A stretch of 48,361 nucleotides of DNA from an uncultured Pirellula sp. GTDB taxonomy: Bacteria; Planctomycetota; Planctomycetia; Pirellulales; Pirellulaceae. Each line of letters starts with the position of its first letter. The first letter of the stretch is position 1. Location of the stretch: contig CAIOHR010000200.1 of the NCBI GenBank assembly GCA_903858115.1, positions 1 through 48,361 of the forward strand, given 5' to 3'. Below the pieces are notes generated by a model. That model saw nothing but the letters and a program-made list of their open reading frames with translations. It was not told the origin of the DNA and ran no database searches. Below, one piece after another: positions 36,242 to 44,739 of this stretch. The position numbers were made by a program, and so were the translations under genes.

Positions 36242-36847
36242 ATGAAGCCCAAATTTTTCTATTTTGACCTAGGAAATGTATTGTTGTTTTTTGATCACGA
36301 CTTGGCATTTCGACGCATGGCGAAAATTGCCGATGTTTCCTCGAAACAGATGCGACAAGCTGTGATGGATACGGAGCTTCAGATCCATTATGAAACAGGG
36401 CATATCAGCGGAGTCGAGTTTATCGATCGCATCGGCGAGCATCTTGGACGCACTCTCGATCATTCCTCGATGCTCCAAGCAGCGGCTGATATGTTCATTG
36501 CCAATACACATATCCTTCCGGTCCTAGAGCGAGTCCGCTCGATGAAGATCCCTATGGGTTTGCTCTCGAACACTTGCGAAGCACACTGGAATTGGATTCT
36601 CGAGATGCGATACCCGCAAGTGATCGACCGGTTCTCACCCGTCATCCTGTCGTACGAAGCAAAAAGTATGAAACCAGATCATGGCATTTATCAGATTGCG
36701 GAACAGCAGTCCGGGTATAGTCCGAACGAATTGTTCTTTACGGATGATCGTGAAGATAACATTGCCGCTGCATGCGCAAGAGGTTGGCAAGCAGAGGTCT
36801 TCATCAATCCAGATCGATTGATGAAGACGATCAACAGCTGGGCCTAA
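36242..36847 (+). CDS. HAD-superfamily (subfamily IA) phosphatase
   Basis: This is a 201-residue phosphatase from the ATG at 36242, chosen because the protein then starts MKPKFFYFDLGNVLLFFDHD with the nucleophile Asp9 in the normal position; the 20 residues upstream are not HAD-like. Motif 2 is GLLSNTCEAHW, motif 3 Lys is in SMKPDHGIYQ, and motif 4 is LFFTDDREDNIAAA. In motif 1, DLGNV has Gly where phosphatases usually carry the second Asp as DxDGT/DxGNV; the GNV form is common in YihX-like enzymes that act on sugar phosphates. It has a helical cap at about 15-90. Its stop overlaps the convergent ceramidase-like gene by 4 bp. Confidence 0.92.
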   Translation: MKPKFFYFDLGNVLLFFDHDLAFRRMAKIADVSSKQMRQAVMDTELQIHYETGHISGVEFIDRIGEHLGRTLDHSSMLQAAADMFIANTHILPVLERVRSMKIPMGLLSNTCEAHWNWILEMRYPQVIDRFSPVILSYEAKSMKPDHGIYQIAEQQSGYSPNELFFTDDREDNIAAACARGWQAEVFINPDRLMKTINSWA

Positions 36848-38295
36848 CGCGGGGATGCTGAACAAAGATGGAAAAGTTCTAACACTTTGGAAACGATCTT
36901 AACGGACGCTTCCTTCTCGACTTTGTTGGTACCCAGCCATGTTTCATAGCCGCCAAGCACGTGGTGCGATGGTGTTGGCAAATAGCCATACGAACCATTG
37001 GCCAATTCAACGGTAAAGGTTGATTTGAATGGGCTTTTGTCTTTGATCTCAAGCCCGATTTCCGTGAAGACTTCAAAGGGTATGGCTGCGATTCCTAGGG
37101 TACCGATTCGAAAAGTCTGAATCAAGACATTTACATCCTCTGGCGATTCCGCCAACTGAAGCACTCGCTCTGCATAGGTTCGTTCATGCACGTGAAAGGG
37201 CTTCTCGTCTTTTGGCTTCGCAAGAACTTGATTCACATAAGCTAGTAACGCTGTGTCGGGTTTGCGAATCTTTAAAGTCAGTTCTTCCGTCTTAGCCGCG
37301 AGCGTCCAAGTATCCTGATAGGAGACATCTTTCATTGATGCATGCACCCGAGTCGCAATCAACTCACCTACTTCCTGCATCTTTTGGAACAGCTCGTAAC
37401 GCTTGCCGCGATTCTGAAAGTTGATGTTGTTCACATCGCCACTCGTGCCGTTCGATAGAATTCCAACAAACGGTTTCTCCGATTCGCTTGCTTCGAGAAG
37501 CTTGGCAAGATGATTCGCAAAGACTGCAAAGTAATCGGCTGATATTGTGCGTCCAGGTACACCTCCCACGTAATGCAATGAGTAATTGGCGAGAACCGCA
37601 ATAGGCCGCCCATCGGTCGACTGAACCGAAACAAAAGAGACTTGTGGATCGATCGGTCCGGCAGGCCGAATCAAACCGCTCGCACCCGGGTTCATCCTCA
37701 CTTGGTCTACTCCGCCAAACGGATTGCGGCGATCCGCTTCCTCGACAACATACCAACGACGATTGAACAATTGAGAGGGTTCTTGAACGGAGCCCCAACC
37801 GATCTTTGCCGGCTCCAATCGCTTGTTCGCGATTCGTACACAATCGACGATTCGGCTGACCAAGAAACGTTGATAGTCATTGAGGTTCGTTGTATGAACC
37901 ATCGCATTAGCGCTTCGCGCGGATGTTGCGGAGTGGGTATGCGTTGCTGCCATCAATTGGTTCGCGATTGGAATCCCAGTGGACTCCTCAATCTGCTTCT
38001 TTGCGGCATCGTATACTTCGCGAGGTATACCCACATTGTCGCAAAGGACGAATGCTAACTTGGTATTGCCATCATCGAGAACGATAGACCTCGCATACAA
38101 TTCATCATGCACTTCGTCGGCGGGTAATGGAGTAAAGCCTCCTACTATCAGCTCACCAAGCGGAGGCGTAATGTTGCTTGTTGCAGCTCCCGCTTGCAGC
38201 TTACCCGTAGATTGTGCAAGCACATGTGCGGGTAGCGAAAACAAAATGAACAGATGAATTAGGCTCCATAGGACCAGGGGGATGATATGTTTCAT
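36844..38295 (-). CDS. Exported ceramidase-like protein (neutral/alkaline ceramidase N-domain family)
   Basis: The 483 residues begin with a signal peptide (MKHIIPLVLWSLIHLFILFS, cleavage near VLAQ). The frame is open to 38505, but those residues are not protein-like. The mature part starts LQAGAATSNITPPLGELIVG, the typical opening of this family. The zinc-site motif ATHTHSATSARS follows, then LANYSLHYVGG and GILSNGTSGDVNNINF, which match conserved ceramidase segments. True ceramidases are longer and have a C-terminal Ig-like domain; this shorter form is common in planctomycetes, and its substrate may not be ceramide. ELANGSYGYLPTPSHHVLGG near the end is also conserved. The gene is convergent with the HAD gene. 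Confidence 0.87.
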   Translation of the reverse strand: MKHIIPLVLWSLIHLFILFSLPAHVLAQSTGKLQAGAATSNITPPLGELIVGGFTPLPADEVHDELYARSIVLDDGNTKLAFVLCDNVGIPREVYDAAKKQIEESTGIPIANQLMAATHTHSATSARSANAMVHTTNLNDYQRFLVSRIVDCVRIANKRLEPAKIGWGSVQEPSQLFNRRWYVVEEADRRNPFGGVDQVRMNPGASGLIRPAGPIDPQVSFVSVQSTDGRPIAVLANYSLHYVGGVPGRTISADYFAVFANHLAKLLEASESEKPFVGILSNGTSGDVNNINFQNRGKRYELFQKMQEVGELIATRVHASMKDVSYQDTWTLAAKTEELTLKIRKPDTALLAYVNQVLAKPKDEKPFHVHERTYAERVLQLAESPEDVNVLIQTFRIGTLGIAAIPFEVFTEIGLEIKDKSPFKSTFTVELANGSYGYLPTPSHHVLGGYETWLGTNKVEKEASVKIVSKVLELFHLCSASPR

Positions 38296-38537
38296 AAAAG
38301 TTCCGAGGAAGAGTCGAGGGGTGAGAAATCGGGGGGAAACTGCGGCGGGGAACCAAAACGACTGAAAACAGTCTAGCGATTGCGTTGGGATTGCACGACA
38401 GAACCATAGTCTTTTTTCTCGCTTCACTAGGCATTGGTCAATATTCTTGAGACTTAACATTCGGGCTGGTCGGAATAAGACTATCATGTTGGAACCGTTC
38501 TCCATGAAAGTCCTCTCCGCATCTTGCGTAAATTCCG

Positions 38538-39482
38538 GTGAGATACGTCGCTCCCTTAGTCCACTTCAAGACATGGTTCGCACTTTTGGTGCCTGTCGCA
38601 GTTTGCTATGTGGCAATCCCACCACAGTCGCCTCGTAGCAATCTGAGAATCGATTCTGGCAGAGCTAATTCTGGAGCCATGCAACCAAGGGGAGCTCGCG
38701 ATCTTAGCTTCGGAGGAACGGGCATGGGCGGAAGAGGCTTGCCGCAAGCGAATCGGTCGGACTACCCTATGTGGAAGATCGATCCAGCATTCCCTCAAGA
38801 TCACTTTACTTTCGTTCGTATCGAGTACGACTCGTTCGGTGGGCGTCGCAGCAGTTTCGGTGGTTGGAGAAATGATTTTCCCGACTGCGATTGGAACTTC
38901 TCTTCTCGGCTCCAAGAGTTGACCTCCATCATCGCTGATCCCAATGGCAAAACAATGCGATTCACCGATCCTGCATTGCTCGATTTTCCGTTCGCCTTTA
39001 TGACCAACGCTGGGGCTATTTCGCTAAGCGACGATGAGAAAAACTCGCTTCGCAAGTATCTGTTAAACGGCGGCTTTCTCATGGCAGACGATTTTTGGGC
39101 TACCGCGGAATGGAACCATCTTCGTGAAACCATGAAGGAAGTGCTGCCGGATCGAGAGCCGATCGAACTGACGTTGGATCACGAACTATTTCATTTGGTT
39201 TACAGCTTTGAAAAACTTCCGCAAGTGCCGAGCATTCGTGCGTGGCAACGCGGCCTCACCTACGAGAGTTGGCATGGTCCCTATGAGAATGGGGATACAT
39301 CGCCTCACTTCTGGGGTTACTTTGACGACCAGAAACGATTGATGGCGGTCTTCTGCCAGAACAATGACATCGCAGACGGATGGGAGCGCGAAGGGGAAGA
39401 TATTGAATACTTCCAAAACTACTCGTTAAAGTACTCTTATCCGCTCGGCATCAATATCATCGTCTATGCGATGACGCACTAA
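38538..39482 (+). CDS. DUF4159 family protein
   Basis: This 314-residue protein starts with GTG at 38538 and a hydrophobic N-terminal segment (FKTWFALLVPVAVCYVAIPP), then a Gly/Arg-rich spacer. The DUF4159 core begins near DHFTFVRIEYDSFGG. It contains FTDPALLDFPFAFMTNAGAI, LRKYLLNGGFLMADDFWATA (a class-I glutamine-amidotransferase-like fold element), PIELTLDHELFHLVY, and a terminal NYSLKYSYPLGINIIVYAMT. The family is widespread in planctomycetes and often near MoxR/DUF58 clusters, but none are present here. Function is unknown; placement outside the cytoplasmic membrane is likely from the N-terminus. Its end overlaps the convergent small membrane protein gene by 4 bp. Confidence 0.88.
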   Translation: MRYVAPLVHFKTWFALLVPVAVCYVAIPPQSPRSNLRIDSGRANSGAMQPRGARDLSFGGTGMGGRGLPQANRSDYPMWKIDPAFPQDHFTFVRIEYDSFGGRRSSFGGWRNDFPDCDWNFSSRLQELTSIIADPNGKTMRFTDPALLDFPFAFMTNAGAISLSDDEKNSLRKYLLNGGFLMADDFWATAEWNHLRETMKEVLPDREPIELTLDHELFHLVYSFEKLPQVPSIRAWQRGLTYESWHGPYENGDTSPHFWGYFDDQKRLMAVFCQNNDIADGWEREGEDIEYFQNYSLKYSYPLGINIIVYAMTH

Positions 39483-39745
39483 GTGCTCTTGCTCGCGCGA
39501 GTCAAATGCCCATAGAGACCAGCGATTGCCAATGCAAGGAAGATCAACCCAAGCCCGTACCACACGGGCGCAGGGATCCCACGATAAGTCAACGTGGAAA
39601 ACCATTGATAGGCAAATGCACACAATCCAATGAATCCTGCATAGATCGACGTGAAAATCCCAAGAAGCAAAAACGACCATCTTCGACGCGCCGAAGACGT
39701 TGCTTCGGACTCGGTTTCCGTCGCAGAGGAATTCTCATGTAGCAT
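39479..39745 (-). CDS. Small two-helix membrane protein
   Basis: This 88-residue protein starts at 39745, with aaggcgaa 9 bases upstream and 11 bp after the ABC permease stop, which decides against the longer frame to 39910. A hydrophilic N-terminus (MLHENSSATETESEATSSAR) is followed by two transmembrane helices (WSFLLLGIFTSIYAGFIGLC and VWYGLGLIFLALAIAGLYGH) and a short basic tail. No family is recognised. Tight linkage to the ABC-2 permease suggests an accessory role, which is inference. Confidence 0.75.
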   Translation of the reverse strand: MLHENSSATETESEATSSARRRWSFLLLGIFTSIYAGFIGLCAFAYQWFSTLTYRGIPAPVWYGLGLIFLALAIAGLYGHLTRASKST

Positions 39746-39756
39746 AGTGGTTCGCC

Positions 39757-41106
39757 TTAGGTACCCTGAGTAGCGCGTCGCATCAATTGAACAATGGATC
39801 GAACGCCATCTGTTTTGAGCAAACCCACTCGGTAGATTCGACCCGCTAGGTTCACCATTGCAATCGTAGAGACAATCATGATAACCGCAGCCAAGATGGG
39901 ATGCCACCAAGGAACCGCGGTACCTGTCGCCAATCTCAAAATCATTGTCATCGGACAGCTTGGCGGAAAGAAACTAAGGGTCGTGGCAACCACTCCATTG
40001 GGATCGCGAACGGCAACAAACCAAACCATCACGGGTGCCATCAGCATCATCCAAACTGGCAGCAGCAGCGATTGAGCTTCTTTCAATTCGTTGACCGATG
40101 AGCCGACAACCAGAAAAATCGAGCTAAAGAAAAGAACGCCCAATAATTGAAACAACACAAACCACGGGAGAAGGCTCGTCGGTAGACTGCTTAGCATGTT
40201 TTGTTGACTCAGTACATAAACGCCACCACAGCCGTAAAGTACAAAGATGACCAACGATCCTGCAACGTTACCGATCAGTTTGCCACCCAACAATTGAGTC
40301 GATGTCACCGAACCAATCAGCACTTCAGAAATTCGCAATGTCTTTTCTTCCATCGCGCTTTCCAGCATAGGTTGAGCCGCCATAAGGATGACCATGAACA
40401 TCAGCATCATGACGCCGAACGGAAGGAACATCGCTTTGAGCCCGTCCGTGATAGATTGAGATTTACCTTGGTTCTCTTCATCGATCGGTCGATTGGCTGC
40501 GATCTCCACTCGTGAATTGAGCATGGCGATAATCTTGGGATCGATCGACTCCAAGCCAAACTGTTGTATGCGTGTCTGTTTTACTTTCTCGGTGAGTATC
40601 GTGCCGAACCACGAGCGTGCTTCGCTCATCAAAGAATCAAAGGCAAAGAACTTGGGGCCTTCGGTTGCCACGATCGCTTCGACGGGTGGCTTGGCGAGAA
40701 GATCCGATGGGATCTCCAACAGAGCGTAAGCATCTCCTTGTTTGATCGTTTGACTGATGTTCAATCGCTGTTCGTCGGTCAGAGTCGCAGATCCGGTAGC
40801 TTCCAAGTTCCAGAAGTCGGTCGAACTACCAAAACCAAGATCGGATTCTTCGTTCGTTGTTGCCTGGCTCTGCTTGATCGCTTCGTTCCGTTGATCGACG
40901 GCAGACCGGAGATCATCGAATAGAACTCCAGTTCCATCCGCCACGAGAATTTTGAGGTTTCTTCCACCTCCGAGTTTTTGCAGCGCCGGCATGACGAGAA
41001 AGCTGCCGAACATCAAGATTGGCATCATCACCAAACTGAAGATAAACGCCTTGGTCCCGACCATGGCGACGTATTCTCGATAGGCAATGACTGCAAGTTT
41101 GTACAT
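39757..41106 (-). CDS. ABC-2 type transporter permease (NatB-like)
   Basis: This 449-residue permease has one N-terminal transmembrane helix (FIFSLVMMPILMFGSFLVMP), a large external domain (about 45-215, including the EATGSATLTDEQRLNI region), and a cluster of five or six helices at the C-terminal half (MFLPFGVMMLMFMVILMAAQ, GNVAGSLVIFVLYGCGGVYV, FVLFQLLGVLFFSSIFLVVG and others). The motif MEEKTLRISEVLIGSVTSTQLLGGKLIG is the conserved ABC-2 coupling segment of NatB/YhaP-type Na+ or drug exporters. The ATP-binding partner (NatA) normally lies just upstream, but here a FabZ-like gene does, 5 bp away. The partner must be elsewhere or another ATPase must be shared. Confidence 0.87.
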   Translation of the reverse strand: MYKLAVIAYREYVAMVGTKAFIFSLVMMPILMFGSFLVMPALQKLGGGRNLKILVADGTGVLFDDLRSAVDQRNEAIKQSQATTNEESDLGFGSSTDFWNLEATGSATLTDEQRLNISQTIKQGDAYALLEIPSDLLAKPPVEAIVATEGPKFFAFDSLMSEARSWFGTILTEKVKQTRIQQFGLESIDPKIIAMLNSRVEIAANRPIDEENQGKSQSITDGLKAMFLPFGVMMLMFMVILMAAQPMLESAMEEKTLRISEVLIGSVTSTQLLGGKLIGNVAGSLVIFVLYGCGGVYVLSQQNMLSSLPTSLLPWFVLFQLLGVLFFSSIFLVVGSSVNELKEAQSLLLPVWMMLMAPVMVWFVAVRDPNGVVATTLSFFPPSCPMTMILRLATGTAVPWWHPILAAVIMIVSTIAMVNLAGRIYRVGLLKTDGVRSIVQLMRRATQGT

Positions 41107-41111
41107 AAGGA

Positions 41112-41591
41112 TCAGCTCGATTGAAGCTTCTTCATTTCTTGTCGCATACTTTCACGCATGAATCCATCCAAAGCGGCCAAGTCCGCGTTTTTGTCAACCA
41201 TGTTTGACTTGCCGATAATCAATCGAGCAGAACAGGCAACAACGTCACCCTTCATCCCAGACGCCTTCAACGTTACCGTTTTGTCATCGCTCTTGAGGAT
41301 TTCGGCGGTGATCTCCATCGTTTGCCCAGGTTCCATGAAGTCAGCGAACTTGACATTGCGAGCTTCGTTTAGCGTCAATAAAGAGTGGCGAAAACTGTCG
41401 GTTCCACGAATAAGCCAACTGGACGCTTGGAACAATCCCTCCAGCATTAGAACGCCCGGCATCACCTTAAAGAGGGGAAAATGATCGCGAAGGTAATCTT
41501 CGTCTGCATGCATCGTACGACAGGCGCGAATTCGCTCGCCCGGAATCAGCTCCAAAATTCGATCCAGTTGTCTAAAACGCATGCTAGTCAT
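41112..41591 (-). CDS. FabZ-like hot-dog dehydratase
   Basis: This 159-residue protein has the hot-dog fold of the 3-hydroxyacyl-ACP dehydratase family: IPGERIRACRTMHADEDYL, DHFPLFKVMPGVLMLEGLFQ (catalytic His in HFP and Glu in LEG), and LTLNEARNVKFADFMEPGQT, then VTLKASGMKGDVVACSARLI. In FabZ the stretch after HFP is GxPxMPGVL; here GNP is replaced by LFK, so the pocket may differ. A C-terminal helix (NADLAALDGFMRESMRQEMK) extends beyond the usual end. It could act in fatty acid or a specialised acyl pathway. It is the first gene of a minus-strand operon with the ABC-2 permease and a small membrane protein. Confidence 0.85.
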   Translation of the reverse strand: MTSMRFRQLDRILELIPGERIRACRTMHADEDYLRDHFPLFKVMPGVLMLEGLFQASSWLIRGTDSFRHSLLTLNEARNVKFADFMEPGQTMEITAEILKSDDKTVTLKASGMKGDVVACSARLIIGKSNMVDKNADLAALDGFMRESMRQEMKKLQSS

Positions 41592-41893
41592 CGACGACCT
41601 ACTTTTCGCCAGGTGTTGAACGAGTTAAGGCCGGTTAGTTTAGGCCACGACGGATCGATCGTGAATGCCGTACCAGCTCTCCATTTCATTGTTCCAACAA
41701 ATTTTCGTTTTGGACTGCCAAAACTCTGAAACGGAATTAATCTATGTGGCTTAGCCGCGTCGTGAGACGCTGCCGACCGCTATCTCGTCGGTCGAGTTCT
41801 ATGTTTCGTTCGCAGCCATTACAAGCTCCTGTTGTGAGAACAGTGACTCGTATTTTGGTATAGCCATGCAATTGCTGGCAAACAGGATTTTCT
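41592..41893. promoter_or_regulatory. 302-bp divergent region between the FabZ-like gene and the rluB-like gene
   Basis: No gene is supported here. A 7-bp inverted repeat GTTTTGG / CCAAAAC with loop actg lies at 41707-41724. agga 7 bases before the plus-strand ATG is the ribosome site of the rluB-like gene. Confidence 0.45.
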
Positions 41894-43816
41894 ATGTCAA
41901 AGCCAAATCGACCCAAGGCCGCTACTCCTTCGTTTTTAACCGGAGAGCAACGTATCAACAAACTTCTCGCCGCCGCGGGCTTCGGGTCCCGCCGCCAAGT
42001 CGACGAACTCATCACCGATGGCCGGGTGGAGATCGATGGAAAACTGGTAACGCAGGTGGGTGTCAAAGTCGACGCTGACGTTGCGAAAGTAACCGTGGAT
42101 GGCGAGCCGCTCAAACGGCATCGGCCAGTGTACTATGCAGTCCATAAACCAGAGGGGTTCCTGTGTACGAATTGCGATCCAGATGGTCGCCCACGCGTTA
42201 TCGAACTGGTGCCATCGACCGCTCGACTCTTCCCTGTCGGCCGCCTCGATGCGAGTAGCACTGGATTGATCTTGTTGACAAATGATGGCGAGCTGGCCCA
42301 GCGATTGGCTCACCCGAAACACTGTGTACCGAAAACCTATTTTGTCGTGGTCGCAGGTCAAGTGGATTACGATTCCATGCGACGCCTTCAACGGGGTATT
42401 TATTTGGCTGAAGGTGTAGCGCGCGTCGACGGAGCGACCATTCGCAAAGTTCGAAAAGGTTGTACCGAAATTGATATCACTCTAAGCGAAGGAAAGAACC
42501 GAGAAATCCGTCGCGTACTCGCGCGACTCGGACACAAAGTGGTTGTGCTACGTCGCGTCGCGATCGGGCCATTGAAGCTGGCAGATATGCCCGAGGGTAG
42601 TTATCGCCCGTTGCAGGACAAAGAAGTTGCTGCTCTCTACAATGCCGTGGACGAAATCAAACGAGCTCGCAACTTGGAACGTCGAGAGCGCAAGAAGCGA
42701 AACACGGTTGATGGCCTTGCGATGTCCGATAACACCGCCGACGACTCTATAGGTAGTGCAAGCGGCCGCCCTTCGAAAAAGCCACCGCGTCAAGCAGTCC
42801 CCATTTTTGACGAGGAAAGTGACAGCTGGGACGCACCCGATGAAGACGATGAAGAAATGATGGACGCATTTCCGCCCATTTCTGCGAACCCCTATCGAAC
42901 AGATGACGATGATGAATCGTCCGATGACGAAGGACTCGATGATGCAATCCTCGTCACGGAAACCGATGGCCAAATTTTTTCGAACCGAAAAGGATCGGTA
43001 CTCGCATTTGACGACGATGAGATCGACACAGAAGCAATCGCCGACGATTTTGAACCACACAAAGTAAAGCGCAATGCCAATCGGGATCGCTCGTCACGCG
43101 AACCTCGCGGTGGTACCAATCGCGCAACAGAAAGGAGCCGCCCCAGTGGTGACCGGCCCAGTGGTGACCGAACTAGCAGTCGCCACAGTGATAGTCGCCA
43201 CAGTGATAGTCGCCCAACTGGTAGCCGATATGGTGGAAATCGCCCTAGGGGGGATCGTGGCGAAGGAGACCGACCTGCACGACGATCGAGTGCTCCTCGC
43301 GCAGAAAGTACTGGCAATAGCGAACGACCAACGCGAGGTCGACCACCGGCAGGTGCTGGCGGATACGGCCGAAGGCCCGCTGGAAACCGTTCTGCAAGTC
43401 TAGGAAGTCGCCCCAATCGATCTGGTGGTAGTCGTTTTGGCGATGCCGGAGCTACACCTGGCGTTGAAGGGGGCACAGAGTCGACTCCAGCACGCGGCAG
43501 GATGCGCAGAACAGGGTCCTTCACAGGAAATGCCCCTCGCCCCACAGAAGGAAGCGAACGGCCGAGAAGAAGCAGTGCTAGAATGGGTGGCCCGCGAAGC
43601 AGTAGCGGTGAACGTTCGGCAGGCCCTCGAACTGGCAGTAACGGCCGAAGCAGTGCTGGACGAACCAGCAGCGGTGGTGCTCGGTCTAGTGCTCCGCGAA
43701 CGGGTGCTCCGCGAACGGGTGCATCGCGAAGCAGTGCCCCAAGAGCTGGGGGTGCTCGCCCAGCGAGTGCAGGTAGACCTCGCCGAGGTGGAAAACCTGG
43801 TAATCGAAGCCGATAA
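41894..43816 (+). CDS. RsuA/RluB-type pseudouridine synthase with long disordered tail
   Basis: This is a 640-residue protein. Residues about 17-75 form an S4 RNA-binding domain (QRINKLLAAAGFGSRRQVDE). The catalytic domain follows, with VGRLDASSTGLILLTNDGEL (Asp119), PKTYFVVVAG and EGKNREIRRVLARLGHKV, to about 250. Such enzymes isomerise a uridine in 23S or 16S rRNA. The other 380 residues are an extension: Lys/Arg-rich, then acidic (APDEDDEEMMDAFPPISANP, TDDDDESSDDEGLDD), then a very basic Arg/Ser/Gly/Pro tail with repeats such as SGDRPSGDR, RHSDSRHSDSR and APRTGAPRTGASR. The tail resembles RGG-type RNA-binding disorder. The frame is open through the GC-rich repeats, and SRAP starts 18 bp after. 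Confidence 0.9.
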   Translation: MSKPNRPKAATPSFLTGEQRINKLLAAAGFGSRRQVDELITDGRVEIDGKLVTQVGVKVDADVAKVTVDGEPLKRHRPVYYAVHKPEGFLCTNCDPDGRPRVIELVPSTARLFPVGRLDASSTGLILLTNDGELAQRLAHPKHCVPKTYFVVVAGQVDYDSMRRLQRGIYLAEGVARVDGATIRKVRKGCTEIDITLSEGKNREIRRVLARLGHKVVVLRRVAIGPLKLADMPEGSYRPLQDKEVAALYNAVDEIKRARNLERRERKKRNTVDGLAMSDNTADDSIGSASGRPSKKPPRQAVPIFDEESDSWDAPDEDDEEMMDAFPPISANPYRTDDDDESSDDEGLDDAILVTETDGQIFSNRKGSVLAFDDDEIDTEAIADDFEPHKVKRNANRDRSSREPRGGTNRATERSRPSGDRPSGDRTSSRHSDSRHSDSRPTGSRYGGNRPRGDRGEGDRPARRSSAPRAESTGNSERPTRGRPPAGAGGYGRRPAGNRSASLGSRPNRSGGSRFGDAGATPGVEGGTESTPARGRMRRTGSFTGNAPRPTEGSERPRRSSARMGGPRSSSGERSAGPRTGSNGRSSAGRTSSGGARSSAPRTGAPRTGASRSSAPRAGGARPASAGRPRRGGKPGNRSR

Positions 43817-43834
43817 ATGCAACGGTCATGACTC

Positions 43835-44536
43835 ATGTGCGGACGCTTTACACTGAAGACATCGATCGACGATTTGCTTGCGGATTTGTTTACGGATGGA
43901 TCCACGCGGCCGTTGATCGAGACAGCCAGTGTTCCGCTTATGGAGCCGCGTTACAACATCGCTCCGACCCAAGACATCTTGGTCATCCTGGCCGACAATT
44001 CCAATCGATTGAAGATCGAACGGATGCGTTGGGGGTTGATTCCCTTTTGGGCAGACTCGTTGCAAAGCTCGTATAGCATGTTCAATGCTCGAAGCGAGTC
44101 GCTTGCGGAGAAAACGTCGTTCAAGTCATTGTTGTCCAGCCATCGTTGCGCTGTATTGGCTGACGGTTATTACGAATGGCAGAAAACGACACCGAAAACC
44201 AAGACCCCGTTTTGGATTCATCGACGGGACAAACGTCCGTTTGCGATGGCTGGATTGTGGACAGTCAATCGAAAGATCCGGCTTGACCAGCCCATCTTGA
44301 GCGCGACGATCATTACCGTGGAATCGAACGAAGACACGCGCGAGGTTCACGATCGCATGCCAGCCATGCTAATGCGCGGAGAACAAATCTTCGATTGGGT
44401 AGTGAACAAAGAACAGAACGTGGTAATGAATCGCTACTTGCAGCCGGCAGTTCCGGGCGACTTTCAATTGCGACAAGTGTCGCCTTTGGTCAACCATGTA
44501 CAGCATGACGGGCCTTCCCTTCTCGATCCGGCGTAA
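43835..44536 (+). CDS. SRAP domain protein (YedK/HMCES-type abasic-site DNA-protein crosslinker)
   Basis: This 233-residue protein starts MCGRFTL, with the catalytic Cys2 exposed after Met removal. Asn84 in SMFNARSES, Glu114 in DGYYEWQK, and His172 in HDRMPAML are the conserved active-site residues that make a thiazolidine link with abasic sites in single-stranded DNA. EPRYNIAPTQDILVI and MRWGLIPFWADS complete the fold. It protects replication forks and is cytoplasmic. It starts 18 bp after the rluB-like gene, so the two may share a transcript; no LexA box is seen upstream in the coding sequence. Confidence 0.95.
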   Translation: MCGRFTLKTSIDDLLADLFTDGSTRPLIETASVPLMEPRYNIAPTQDILVILADNSNRLKIERMRWGLIPFWADSLQSSYSMFNARSESLAEKTSFKSLLSSHRCAVLADGYYEWQKTTPKTKTPFWIHRRDKRPFAMAGLWTVNRKIRLDQPILSATIITVESNEDTREVHDRMPAMLMRGEQIFDWVVNKEQNVVMNRYLQPAVPGDFQLRQVSPLVNHVQHDGPSLLDPA

Positions 44537-44739
44537 TTCTTAGTGACAGCGACAAAATCCAATCGTTTATCAAGCCCATCCATAACAACTGGTCATCGAG
44601 CCTTGAATTGAAGGATCATTGAAATGACCGCTAGCGAAAAGAAGGAGCCTTTTTCAAGCCAAATTCCCTGAGAGCTTTAGTATATTATTGGACTTTGTTT
44701 ATGGCTGCCTTTTTCCCCTTTTTGTTCAGGGGCGTTATT

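Noticed and set aside
39746..39910. Longer start for the small membrane protein (143 residues)
   Set aside because: The extra part lies inside the permease gene, and a ribosome site directly precedes the ATG at 39745.
43140..43215. Short tandem repeats (agtggtgaccg, cacagtgatagtcgc) as a possible CRISPR array
   Set aside because: Units are 9-15 bp, contiguous, in frame, and encode SGDR and HSDS repeats; no spacers are present.
42892..43905. 337-residue open frame on the minus strand, Pro/Arg/Leu-rich
   Set aside because: It is antisense to the repetitive tail of the pseudouridine synthase; the openness is explained by the biased codons of that tail, and it has no domain or start signal.
43835..44536. 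SRAP gene as part of a defence or SOS island
   Set aside because: It is a widespread housekeeping repair gene; no LexA-like box, nuclease or toxin partner is near.
44537..44739. Promoter call upstream of the giant gene
   Set aside because: AT-rich with a tatatt, but no -35 element at acceptable spacing; not strong enough to annotate.
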